Assembly: GCF_014647635.1 (NCBI RefSeq)
Contig: NZ_BMPO01000014.1
Coordinates: 1 to 39,196, forward strand
Reading direction: 5' to 3'
Source of the DNA: Pseudomonas matsuisoli
GTDB lineage: Bacteria > Pseudomonadota > Gammaproteobacteria > Pseudomonadales > Pseudomonadaceae
DNA length: 39,196 bases
This document shows positions 31,611 to 39,196 of this stretch, piece after piece. Position numbers and translations under genes: made by a program. Under the pieces are notes generated by a model. The model was not told where the DNA came from. It saw nothing but the letters and a program-made list of their open reading frames with translations, and ran no database searches. The stretch's first letter is position 1. The number at the start of each line of letters is the position of its first letter.

Positions 31611-31671
31611 AAACGCTTACACGCATATCGAACTAATAACCAAAGGTGTAATTACCGCTCCCCGCAAGTTC

Positions 31672-33693
31672 CTAAGACTTCCCACTCCGCCCTTGCAAGT
31701 GCGCCCAGTCCACAATCTCACCTTCCGGCACATACCCACTCACCATCTCGCGAAGCAACTGCCGGACACGGTTGTAATCATCCTGCCGGATAGCATCGAG
31801 CAACTGCTGAATGCCGACCTTCAACGGCTCCCAATGCAGGTACTCCTCGTTCGCGCGCATGATCATCGGGTGATCGGTAGGCGTCACGCCTTCATCGGCA
31901 ATCAGCAGCTCTTCATACAGCTTCTCACCCGGCCGAAGCCCGCTGAACTCGATGGTAATCTCACCGTGCGGATTCTTCTCTGAGCGAATGCTCGAGCCAG
32001 ACAACCGAATCAGCTTCTCCGCCAGATCGATGATCTTTACCGGCTCGCCCATATCCAGCACGAACACATCACCGCCCTGCCCCATCGAACCCGCTTGAAT
32101 GACCAACTGCGCAGCCTCGGGGATGGTCATGAAATAGCGCGTGATATTCGGGTGCGTCACCGTCACCGGCCCGCCGCGGCGAATTTGCTCATAGAACCGA
32201 GGAATCACCGAACCCGATGACCCCAGCACGTTGCCGAAGCGCACCATGGTAAAGCGCGTCTTGTTCACCCGGTGAACTGAGTCATTGTCGTGCAAGAGCA
32301 CCGGCGCCGACTCTTGACTCAACGCCTGCAACACCATCTCCGCAAGGCGCTTGGTGCTACCCATCACATTGGTGGGCCGTACCGCCTTGTCCGTCGAGAT
32401 CAATACGAAGTTATCGACACCCGCAGCCAATGCCGCTTGTGCGGTATACAGCGAGCCCAGCACGTTATTGATCACACCTTCGGCAATGTTGTGCTCCACC
32501 ATCGGAACATGCTTGTACGCGGCGGCGTGGTAGACGGTGTCTACCTTCCACGAGCGCATCACCTCTTCCATATGCTTGAAGTTGCGCACCGACCCCAGCA
32601 TCGGCAACAGCGTAATCGGCAACGACTCCTGCTCGATCCGCCGCTCCAACTCCAGGTGGATCGAGTAGAGGTTGAACTCGCTGTGTTCGAAGAGAATCAG
32701 CGTGGTCGGCTCATTCGTCATGATCTGCCGGCACAGCTCGGATCCGATCGAGCCACCGGCGCCGGTCACCATTACCACTTGATGGCGGATGCAGCGCTCG
32801 AACAACTCTTGCCGCGGCGGCACGACTTCACGGCCTAAGAGGTCAGCGATATCGACCTCCTGGACGTCATCGACTTTCACTCGACCCGTGGCAAGGTCCA
32901 TAAAGCCGGGCACGGAGCGTACGTGTACAGGGAAGCGCTCGAGCTTGTTAAGGATTTCACGCCGGCGTGCGCGTGAGGCCGAAGGTACCGCCAGCAGGAT
33001 CTCTTGTGCCCCTGTTTCATCCAACATCTGCTGGATGTGTTTGGGGCGATAGACTTTTAAACCAGAAATGATACGGGTCGAGAGATTGCGATCGTCGTCG
33101 ATGAACGCAACGGGGTTCATCGTCCGCCCCATGCGTAACGCGTTTACCAACTGATTACCGGCTTGGCCCGCTCCCCAAACTGCAACTTTCGGCAAGTTGC
33201 CCTTTTTGGACATGAAGGGCACATGGCGAAGGGCGCCATACCAATCACCGAGGAAGTACTGACGCATTGCGAGCCGCAACCCGCCAATCAGCATCAGGCT
33301 AAGCCACCAGTAATTGAAGATAGCGGAGCGAGGTATAAAGGCAGCGGTGTATTGATTCCAATACATTACCAATGTCAAAACCAACGCCGAGAGCGTTACG
33401 GCCTTTAATATCGCTACCAACGCATCGTTGCCGATATAGCGCATCACAGCCCGGTACATGCCAAATCGAACGAAGATCGGAATAGCAACTACCGGCGCAG
33501 CAACGAAGAGCCACAAGTGTTCGTCAAAGGGATCAAGACGTTCGTCGAACCCGAGCCGTAAAACAAAGCCCAACCAGAGCGCGAGCCAAACTAACAGAAC
33601 GTCGGCCACGATTTGAACAAATCGCTTCTGGCGGCGTGGTAGCCGAACAAGCCATTCGCGGATTGTGAGGTCGATCCTAGACAACGCGTGCAC
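31672..33693 (-). CDS. wbpM: WbpM-like UDP-GlcNAc/NDP-sugar 4,6-dehydratase
   Basis: A 673-residue membrane enzyme of the WbpM/CapD family. Four membrane helices lie in the first ~150 residues. A CoA-binding-like Rossmann fold follows at about 160-270 (VAVWGAGQAGNQLVNALRMG), then the extended SDR catalytic domain from about 300 (VMVTGAGGSIGSELCRQI). The catalytic region LISTDKAVRPTNVMGSTKRL has Met in place of the usual SDR Tyr, as in WbpM. It makes the 4-keto-6-deoxy intermediate for N-acetyl-fucosamine- or quinovosamine-type sugars. It is the last gene of the O-antigen cluster, as in P. aeruginosa. The start is uncertain: GTG 33693, or TTG three codons later, near AAGGA. Confidence 0.93.
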   Translation of the reverse strand: MHALSRIDLTIREWLVRLPRRQKRFVQIVADVLLVWLALWLGFVLRLGFDERLDPFDEHLWLFVAAPVVAIPIFVRFGMYRAVMRYIGNDALVAILKAVTLSALVLTLVMYWNQYTAAFIPRSAIFNYWWLSLMLIGGLRLAMRQYFLGDWYGALRHVPFMSKKGNLPKVAVWGAGQAGNQLVNALRMGRTMNPVAFIDDDRNLSTRIISGLKVYRPKHIQQMLDETGAQEILLAVPSASRARRREILNKLERFPVHVRSVPGFMDLATGRVKVDDVQEVDIADLLGREVVPPRQELFERCIRHQVVMVTGAGGSIGSELCRQIMTNEPTTLILFEHSEFNLYSIHLELERRIEQESLPITLLPMLGSVRNFKHMEEVMRSWKVDTVYHAAAYKHVPMVEHNIAEGVINNVLGSLYTAQAALAAGVDNFVLISTDKAVRPTNVMGSTKRLAEMVLQALSQESAPVLLHDNDSVHRVNKTRFTMVRFGNVLGSSGSVIPRFYEQIRRGGPVTVTHPNITRYFMTIPEAAQLVIQAGSMGQGGDVFVLDMGEPVKIIDLAEKLIRLSGSSIRSEKNPHGEITIEFSGLRPGEKLYEELLIADEGVTPTDHPMIMRANEEYLHWEPLKVGIQQLLDAIRQDDYNRVRQLLREMVSGYVPEGEIVDWAHLQGRSGKS

Positions 33694-33713
33694 CGTCCTT
33701 TTAATTCATATGT

Positions 33714-34289
33714 TTAATGCGCGCTTAGTACCATGCCAGGCGTCACTACCGCACCATCTCCAACCGCCACGCCATAGCCTGCAGAGACACCAGCTTGCAG
33801 CCAAGCGCGCCGACCAACACGGACACCACCCGCCAAGGATACACCCACACCAATGTGGGCAAGATCATCCAAGACCGCATCGTGATCGACGATTGCGCCA
33901 GCATTAAGGATAGCGGCGCGGCCAAGAACAGCATCGGTACCAACGATAGTGCCTGCCATGATCGCGCATCCCAGGCCAATAGTGGCTGAACCACTGACGA
34001 ATGCTCGAGGATGTATCACCGTCACCAAAGGGATGTTTGTATCTTCTATGCTCCTGCACCAACTTTCGCGGCGTTCATTATTGCCCACTGCCGCAATCGC
34101 GCCTTGGACCTTACCGCTCAGCCTTGCAAGGCCTGCAATATCCGACACGACGTCGCAACCAAAGCAATGCTCTAGTTTCGGCCAGCGATCATCGGCAAAA
34201 ACCACTCGCTGCCACAGTCCACCGAGCAGCGCTGCCTCGGCGACCGATTTGCCATGCCCGCCAGCCCCTAGAATCAGCAACGTCTTCAT
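33714..34289 (-). CDS. PglD/NeuD-like sugar O/N-acyltransferase
   Basis: A 191-residue acyltransferase. The N-terminal Rossmann-like domain starts KTLLILGAGGHGKSVAEAAL, and a left-handed beta-helix with hexapeptide repeats follows from about residue 90 (NAGAIVDHDAVLDDLAHIGV and VSLAGGVRVGRRAWLQAGVS). The His of VDHD corresponds to the catalytic His of PglD-type N-acetyltransferases. It probably acetylates a 4-amino sugar nucleotide or an O-antigen sugar. Its ATG overlaps the stop of the WbpL-like gene as ATGA, implying coupled translation. No aminotransferase that would supply a 4-amino substrate is seen in the window. Confidence 0.85.
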   Translation of the reverse strand: MKTLLILGAGGHGKSVAEAALLGGLWQRVVFADDRWPKLEHCFGCDVVSDIAGLARLSGKVQGAIAAVGNNERRESWCRSIEDTNIPLVTVIHPRAFVSGSATIGLGCAIMAGTIVGTDAVLGRAAILNAGAIVDHDAVLDDLAHIGVGVSLAGGVRVGRRAWLQAGVSAGYGVAVGDGAVVTPGMVLSAH

Positions 34290-35311
34290 GAGGTCTTTTC
34301 CAATTCGCCCGCACGGTAAACAATCGCCAATACAACCAAGGGTAAGTAGCTGATGATCAAGCCTAGCACGCCATCGAGCCAGCCAAACCCGACCGCGAAC
34401 GCCCAAGGCAAAAGCCACAGTATGTTGATCAGCAGCACCGCCAAGGTCACAGGCAAATGCCGACCATAGCGTCGCGACGCATACTGATAAGCATGACTAC
34501 GGTGGGCTTCATACACCTTATCGCCGCGTAGCAGACGACGGCCGAGCGTAAACGTCGCATCGACGATAAAGACACCTAGCAGGATGAGCCAGCTCCAGAA
34601 CCACTGCGGGTTCACCGAGGCGGCCTGCAAAGACAATGCACCAAGCATGATTCCGAGAAAGCCACTACCGGCATCACCCATGAAGATTTTTGCCGGTGGA
34701 AAATTCCAGATGAGAAAACCAGCAACCGCAGCACCTAGCGCCAAAGGCAGCAACAATGCAGTGCCATCACCCACCCAGCTCGATGCCACGAGCAGTACGC
34801 CACCGGCACATACGCAGATCGCCTCCACGCTCGCGATGCCGTCGATACCGTCCATAAAGTTGTAGAGGTTCAGCAGCCAGACCAGATACAGCGCACCGAA
34901 TAGATACCCCAGCCAGCCCAACTCCACCGGTACGCCGAACAGCACCAAGGGCGGCATCCCGTCCAACCAAAACAACACCCAAAACGCTGCCGCGAAGTGC
35001 CCTAGCAAACGCCACCGCGCGGCGATATGCCCATGGTCGTCCAGAAATCCAAGCACCGCGATAGCCAGCCCGGCACCAAAGAGGGCAATGCCAACGTCCA
35101 ACCAGACGTCGCCGAGGTAACTCAAGACAACGATAGCGGCTAGATAGCTTAGTACGATCGCCACCCCACCGCCGCGTGGAGTTGGCACCGAATGCGAGCT
35201 CCGTGCATTAGGAATGTCCATGAGGCTGCGGCTAAGGGCGTAGCGACGTAGGGCCCAGGTCAACACGCAAGAACCGAGGCCAATCCAGGCCATCATTAGA
35301 AAAAAATGCAT
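34286..35311 (-). CDS. wbpL: WbpL-like undecaprenyl-phosphate glycosyltransferase (WecA/MraY family)
   Basis: A 341-residue membrane protein with about eleven hydrophobic segments. Family motifs appear in order: SLMDIPNARSSHSVPTPRGG, FLDDHGHI (Mg-binding Asp pair), NLYNFMDGIDG, FMGDAGSGFLG and the cytoplasmic loop AHRSHAYQ. It would transfer a sugar-1-phosphate (in WbpL, FucNAc or GlcNAc type) to undecaprenyl phosphate at the inner membrane and so start O-unit synthesis. In P. aeruginosa wbpL lies just before wbpM; here a PglD-like gene is inserted between them. It is translationally coupled to that gene. Confidence 0.9.
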   Translation of the reverse strand: MHFFLMMAWIGLGSCVLTWALRRYALSRSLMDIPNARSSHSVPTPRGGGVAIVLSYLAAIVVLSYLGDVWLDVGIALFGAGLAIAVLGFLDDHGHIAARWRLLGHFAAAFWVLFWLDGMPPLVLFGVPVELGWLGYLFGALYLVWLLNLYNFMDGIDGIASVEAICVCAGGVLLVASSWVGDGTALLLPLALGAAVAGFLIWNFPPAKIFMGDAGSGFLGIMLGALSLQAASVNPQWFWSWLILLGVFIVDATFTLGRRLLRGDKVYEAHRSHAYQYASRRYGRHLPVTLAVLLINILWLLPWAFAVGFGWLDGVLGLIISYLPLVVLAIVYRAGELEKTS

Positions 35312-35329
35312 TTCTATAACCCTATTGGA

Positions 35330-36295
35330 TCAGCGTGAAGCAACGGTACGGGCATAGTCCCGCCCCGCTTTGGTCAAGGCAGCCTTGGTATCAATGACGG
35401 GCGACCAGCCAAGAATGGAGCGCGCTTTACTAGAATCAACAACGAGCGATCCACACAGTTGGGTATACATACCTTCTCGTCCCAATAGCTTCGCGCCCTG
35501 GCGCATAAGCACATCAGGGAAAGGAAACAATGTAGGCCTCTGCTCCATACCGATCGAAAGTAGCTCGACGATTTGTCGTGTGGATACATCGGTGCCATCA
35601 GACACCAAAAACACTTGGTCGGCTGCTGCAGGATGTTCGATGCAGCACACAATGAGGTCCACAAGATTGTCCAGCGCAATCATGCTGCGCTGATTCTTTA
35701 CTGAAGCTAGCGGCAAAGGCAGACCACGATGAACAAGTTTTAATAGTCGCGCGAAGTTGCCCGGCGCATGCCCGGCATAGACAAGAGGCGGACGAATAAT
35801 CACAAGGTCCATCCCTGTGCCTCGCACCAATACCTCTAAACCTTGCTCGGCCTCCAATTTAGAGAGCGCATAGTCTGCATGTGGTGAGGGTAAAGTTTCT
35901 TCGTTAAATGGTGCGTCTTTCGTAAACGCGCCATTGACACCGATAGAACTGATGAAAACGAAGCGTTTGACTCCAGCAGCAATAGCCTGCTCCGCCAAGC
36001 GAAGCGTGCCCAGGGTATTTACCGTTCTAAATTCGCGGAGCCGGTCAGAGGTGCCACCAAATATATGGGCAAGCCCAGCCAAATGAACCACGGTGCGACA
36101 ACCTTTTAACGCTGGCGCCCAGTCAGTCGAGCTGTCAATCGACTCAATTTCAAAATAGCCGCTTTTTTGTACACTATTTTTGTCCGCTCGACGTGTAGGC
36201 AATATCAGCTCAGTCTGCTGGCGCGCCAATGCCGTGACTAGCGCAGAACCAATGAAGCCCTGGCCGCCAGTTACGCATATGCGTACCGGGCTCAT
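35330..36295 (-). CDS. NAD-dependent epimerase/reductase (WbpV-like SDR)
   Basis: A 321-residue extended SDR enzyme. The NAD-binding motif GGQGFIGSA is at the N-terminus, the VVHLAGLAH strand follows, and the active site is SSIGVNG with YALSK (Ser, Tyr, Lys). It resembles WbpV/WbpK-type enzymes and UDP-glucose 4-epimerase relatives of O-antigen clusters, which act on the 4-keto sugar made by WbpM or on UDP-GlcNAc. Epimerase versus reductase cannot be decided by eye. The start is ATG 36295, which overlaps the glycosyltransferase stop as ATGA. GC content is visibly lower than in the flanking core genes. Confidence 0.85.
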   Translation of the reverse strand: MSPVRICVTGGQGFIGSALVTALARQQTELILPTRRADKNSVQKSGYFEIESIDSSTDWAPALKGCRTVVHLAGLAHIFGGTSDRLREFRTVNTLGTLRLAEQAIAAGVKRFVFISSIGVNGAFTKDAPFNEETLPSPHADYALSKLEAEQGLEVLVRGTGMDLVIIRPPLVYAGHAPGNFARLLKLVHRGLPLPLASVKNQRSMIALDNLVDLIVCCIEHPAAADQVFLVSDGTDVSTRQIVELLSIGMEQRPTLFPFPDVLMRQGAKLLGREGMYTQLCGSLVVDSSKARSILGWSPVIDTKAALTKAGRDYARTVASR

Positions 36296-37062
36296 TTGAG
36301 GTAACTCGCTAGCTTGAAAGGCACCTTCATCGCGATAAAACACAGGTTTGTATACAAGCCGTTAGACCGGCAGGCGCGTACAATCTCCATGTTCTGATGG
36401 ATGCGCCACCAGAACCCAGTAGTACTAATGCCGCCTTCACGCATTTTAACCATTACCTGAGGATGGCGCTTTGCCTTAATACCAGCCTGAAAGAAGCGAG
36501 CCATAAGCTCGAAATCAGCAGAAACCCTATAACCTAGTTTGTACAAACCGAAGCGTTCAAAAAGCTCACGCCGAGCGTAAAACGTTGGATGCGGAACCAT
36601 GAAACCGAAGCGAATTTTCCATGGCGCAAAACCTTTTGAGCTATAGCGGCGAGTCAATTTATCGGTTGCGTCGCGCTGTACGAAAACTAAGTCAGCGTAA
36701 GTTGCGTCTACATCTGGGTTCAACTGCAAAAAATTGGCAAGATCTTCAAGGACTCGTTCATGAGCGAATATGTCGTCTGAATTAAGAATTCCGATAAAAT
36801 CGCCGGTAGCTGCATGAATACCTTTGTTCATCGCGTCATAAATCCCGCTATCGGTCTCGCTAACAACTGTGGCGATTCGGGATTCATAACTTCGAACCAC
36901 ATCCATCGTCGAATCCTTCGATGCTCCGTCTATAACTATGTACTCTACATTAGAATAAGTCTGAGCAAGTACGGACTCGATGGTATCCCGCACTGTCTCA
37001 GCGCTGTTGTAGCACACAGTAATAATGGAAATTTTTAATGGGTTAGTCTCACGCACGTCCAT
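36292..37062 (-). CDS. Family 2 glycosyltransferase
   Basis: A 256-residue cytoplasmic GT-A glycosyltransferase. [20 protein letters not shown] is the family 2 N-terminus; [10 protein letters not shown] binds the nucleotide, and [11 protein letters not shown] contains the metal-binding acidic pair. The middle has the [20 protein letters not shown] segment common in O-antigen transferases. It adds one sugar of the O-unit; donor and acceptor are unknown. Its ATG lies 14 nt inside the end of manC. Hand-counted lines within it (36781-36840 and 36901-36960) are 24/60 and 23/60 GC, far below parE, a sign of horizontal acquisition typical of O-antigen genes. Confidence 0.9.
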   Translation of the reverse strand: MDVRETNPLKISIITVCYNSAETVRDTIESVLAQTYSNVEYIVIDGASKDSTMDVVRSYESRIATVVSETDSGIYDAMNKGIHAATGDFIGILNSDDIFAHERVLEDLANFLQLNPDVDATYADLVFVQRDATDKLTRRYSSKGFAPWKIRFGFMVPHPTFYARRELFERFGLYKLGYRVSADFELMARFFQAGIKAKRHPQVMVKMREGGISTTGFWWRIHQNMEIVRACRSNGLYTNLCFIAMKVPFKLASYLK

Positions 37063-38458
37063 AGATATCTTCCAACCGCACTATATCGTCTTCACCGAGA
37101 TATGACCCAGACTGAACCTCAATTAGCTCGAGTGGAATTTTCCCCGGATTTTCCAAGCAATGGACTTGTCCAATAGGAATATAGGTAGACTGATTTTCCG
37201 TTACCAAGGTAGTTTTATCGCCGATAGTTACTTGTGCTGCACCGCTAACTACGATCCAGTGTTCCGCGCGATGGTGATGCTTTTGTAGTGAGAGCTTGGC
37301 GCCTGGCTTAACAGTGATGCGCTTCACTTGGTAGCGATTGCCCTGGTCGATCGAATCGTATACGCCCCAAGGCCGGTATACCTCGCGATGGTTCAAATGC
37401 TCGTGGCGTCCATCTGTCTCCAAAGAGCGCACGACGCGCTTCAGGTCTTGAGCGCGATTTTTATGCGCCACCAATACGGCGTCTTTGGTTTCGACGATCA
37501 CGAGATCCTTGACGCCCAACGCAGCAACCAGCCGACTATCAGAGCGGATGTACGAGTCGTGGCATTCCTCAGCCAGCGTATCCCCATATAAAACGTTTCC
37601 GCTTTCATCCTTATCGCTGATGTCCCACAAAGTCGACCATGACCCCACATCGCTCCAACCTGCAATGAGCGGAACAACAGCCGCAGCGGAAGTGTGTTCC
37701 ATTACTGCATAGTCGACGGAATCGTCCGGGCATTCGGCAAATGCCTGCTCGCTGATCCGTATGAAATCCAAATCACGTACGCCTTCAGCTAATGCACGCT
37801 TACAGGCTTTTAGCATTCGCGGCTGAAAACGCTCCAACTCTTCCAGGTAGCGTTTCGCCGTAAAGACGAACATCCCGCTATTCCATAGATAGTGGTCGCT
37901 TTCAACATAGCTGCTCGCGGTTGCCAAATCCGGCTTCTCTACAAAACGCTGTACTGCAAAACCTAATCCGTCAATCGCTTGCCCACGCTCGATATAGCCA
38001 TACCCTGTTTCGGCATGAGTCGGCACAATCCCGAAAGTCACCAACCTACCCAGCTTCGCTAGTTCACCGGCATTTCCAATCGCACTGTGAAATGCCATCT
38101 TGTCGTTGATGACATGATCAGCAGCAAGCACAAGCAGGCATGCAGCAGGGTCAGTTTCAACCAAGCTCAACGCCGCCAACGCGATGGCAGGTGCCGTATT
38201 ACGCCCATAAGGTTCAAGTATGATCGATGCTTTGTCACAGCCGCTTTGGCGAAGCTGTTCCGCTGCCAGGAAACGATGCTGCTCGTTGCAAATCAGCACG
38301 GGCGACGCGGTGTTCAACCCGGCCAGGCGATTAAGTGTCGCTTGCAGCATTGTTACGCCATCTCCGCCCAACGCAAGGAACTGTTTGGGGTTCAGCTGAC
38401 GCGAAAGAGGCCACAAGCGCGACCCGCTACCTCCGGCAATAATTACTGGATGAAGCAT
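37049..38458 (-). CDS. manC: Mannose-1-phosphate guanylyltransferase / mannose-6-phosphate isomerase
   Basis: A 469-residue bifunctional enzyme (type II PMI-GMP; WbpW/AlgA/ManC family). The N-terminal pyrophosphorylase motif is [20 protein letters not shown], with FVEKPD further on. The C-terminal cupin isomerase domain carries [20 protein letters not shown] and [19 protein letters not shown]. It converts fructose-6-phosphate-derived mannose-6-phosphate and mannose-1-phosphate toward GDP-mannose; the mutase step needs AlgC/ManB, not seen here. With fcl beside it, GDP-mannose is probably turned into GDP-fucose. The start is ATG 38458. Confidence 0.95.
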   Translation of the reverse strand: MLHPVIIAGGSGSRLWPLSRQLNPKQFLALGGDGVTMLQATLNRLAGLNTASPVLICNEQHRFLAAEQLRQSGCDKASIILEPYGRNTAPAIALAALSLVETDPAACLLVLAADHVINDKMAFHSAIGNAGELAKLGRLVTFGIVPTHAETGYGYIERGQAIDGLGFAVQRFVEKPDLATASSYVESDHYLWNSGMFVFTAKRYLEELERFQPRMLKACKRALAEGVRDLDFIRISEQAFAECPDDSVDYAVMEHTSAAAVVPLIAGWSDVGSWSTLWDISDKDESGNVLYGDTLAEECHDSYIRSDSRLVAALGVKDLVIVETKDAVLVAHKNRAQDLKRVVRSLETDGRHEHLNHREVYRPWGVYDSIDQGNRYQVKRITVKPGAKLSLQKHHHRAEHWIVVSGAAQVTIGDKTTLVTENQSTYIPIGQVHCLENPGKIPLELIEVQSGSYLGEDDIVRLEDIYGRA

Positions 38459-38495
38459 TGTTCTGTCCTTGAAAATAGTGATGGGGCGAAATCAC

Positions 38496-39196
38496 TCAGC
38501 CCCTGATGTTCCCTAGATTATCAACGAACCAGCGATACGCATCGCGCAGGCCTTCTTCCAGGCCGATTGACGCTTGCCAGCCCAGTGCTTTCAAGCGCGA
38601 AACATCCATCAGCTTGCGCGGCGTGCCATAGGGTTTGGTCGAGTCGAAAACCAGTTTCCCGGGAAATTCGGTCACTTTTGCGATCGTTTCGGCCAGCTCG
38701 CGAATGGTGCAATCGACGCCGGTCCCCACATTGATGTGGGAAAGCATGGGTTGCGTGTTCGCCTGATACGTCGGTTCGTCCAGGTTCATGACATGAATGC
38801 TGGCAGCCGCCATGTCATCGACGTGCAGGAACTCACGCATGGGCTTGCCGCTACCCCAGATCACGACTTCATCGTCGCCGCGCAGGGTCGCTTCGTGGAA
38901 GCGGCGCAGCAAGGCGGGGATGACGTGGCTGTTTTCCGGATGGTAGTTGTCATGCGGGCCGTACAGGTTGGTCGGCATGACACTGCGGTAGTCGCGGCCG
39001 TACTGGCGGTTGTAGCTTTCGCACAGTTTGATCCCGGCAATCTTGGCAATCGCGTAGGGCTCGTTGGTCGCTTCCAGTACGCCTGTCAGCAGCGAATCTT
39101 CACGCATGGGCTGGTCGGCATGCTTGGGATAGATGCAGGAAGAGCCAAGGAACAGCAGCTTCTGCACGCCCGTGCTGTGAGCGGCATGCACGATGT
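38496..39196 (-). CDS. fcl: GDP-L-fucose synthase, C-terminal part (5' end outside window)
   Basis: The frame is open to the right edge; about 233 codons of a ~320-residue protein are present. The active-site segments are FLGSSCIYP and YAIAKIAG (Ser, Tyr, Lys of the SDR triad). [40 protein letters not shown] and [16 protein letters not shown] are near-invariant in Fcl/WcaG. It performs the epimerase and reductase steps from GDP-4-keto-6-deoxymannose to GDP-fucose in the cytoplasm. The N-terminal NADP-binding motif lies beyond 39196, and gmd would be expected further upstream. It precedes manC by 37 bp. Confidence 0.95.
   Translation of the reverse strand, partial: IVHAAHSTGVQKLLFLGSSCIYPKHADQPMREDSLLTGVLEATNEPYAIAKIAGIKLCESYNRQYGRDYRSVMPTNLYGPHDNYHPENSHVIPALLRRFHEATLRGDDEVVIWGSGKPMREFLHVDDMAAASIHVMNLDEPTYQANTQPMLSHINVGTGVDCTIRELAETIAKVTEFPGKLVFDSTKPYGTPRKLMDVSRLKALGWQASIGLEEGLRDAYRWFVDNLGNIRG

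Overview
The window is chromosomal DNA from a gammaproteobacterium of the Pseudomonas group. The evidence is a parE/parC block whose gene order, as I remember it, matches Pseudomonas aeruginosa PA4964-PA4972, a heme-less FtnA-type ferritin, and a WbpL/WbpM-type end to the O-antigen locus. Hand-counted sample lines are about 65% GC in parE and about 38-40% in one O-antigen gene. It is not P. aeruginosa itself, because the order departs from that genome at both ends. Gene identities come from reading the proteins and motifs; no database search was run.

Layout, left to right. (1) 1-160: the last 33 codons of an IS110-family transposase, ending next to half of a palindromic repeat. (2) 169-5559, minus strand: DUF6482 and UPF0114 genes, a small conserved protein, a Lon-like protease and a Bcr/CflA drug exporter. 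(3) 5560-9441: a repeat-rich spacer, a small exported protein, then copA-cueR, a copper efflux unit with a readable CueR operator. (4) 9705-13552: a TonB-dependent siderophore receptor diverging from a DUF4198 protein across a Fur-like box, then the ferritin ftnA; together an iron uptake and storage block. (5) 13918-19812: a RIO-type kinase diverging from ada, then a small protein, a TetR regulator, a YigZ/IMPACT protein and a SulP transporter. (6) 20136-30072, minus strand: a lone PqiC-like lipoprotein gene, then a long operon read right to left as nudF, DUF1249, cpdA, yqiA, parE, esterase-like phytase, aspartic protease, parC. (7) 30607-31350: an RsiV-like lipoprotein. (8) 31672-39196, minus strand: the end of an O-antigen cluster, transcribed fcl, manC, a GT2 glycosyltransferase, an SDR epimerase, a WbpL-like initiating transferase, a PglD-like acetyltransferase and wbpM. 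GDP-mannose made by ManC presumably feeds GDP-fucose synthesis, while the membrane genes start and modify the O-unit.

The most striking structure outside genes is a set of small palindromic repeats. I count about fifteen copies or half-copies in at least five sequence families. Almost all have outer ends reading GTAGG or a near variant, and they sit mainly at the 3' ends of genes. Two full copies of one family are each exactly 110 bp, and paired-base changes between copies preserve the stems. One copy supplies the stop codon and last residues of CueR, one separates cpdA from yqiA within the operon, several lie where gene order departs from P. aeruginosa, and the IS110 end abuts one arm. This looks like a mixed population of REP/REPIN-like non-autonomous elements; the transposase that would move them is not in the window.
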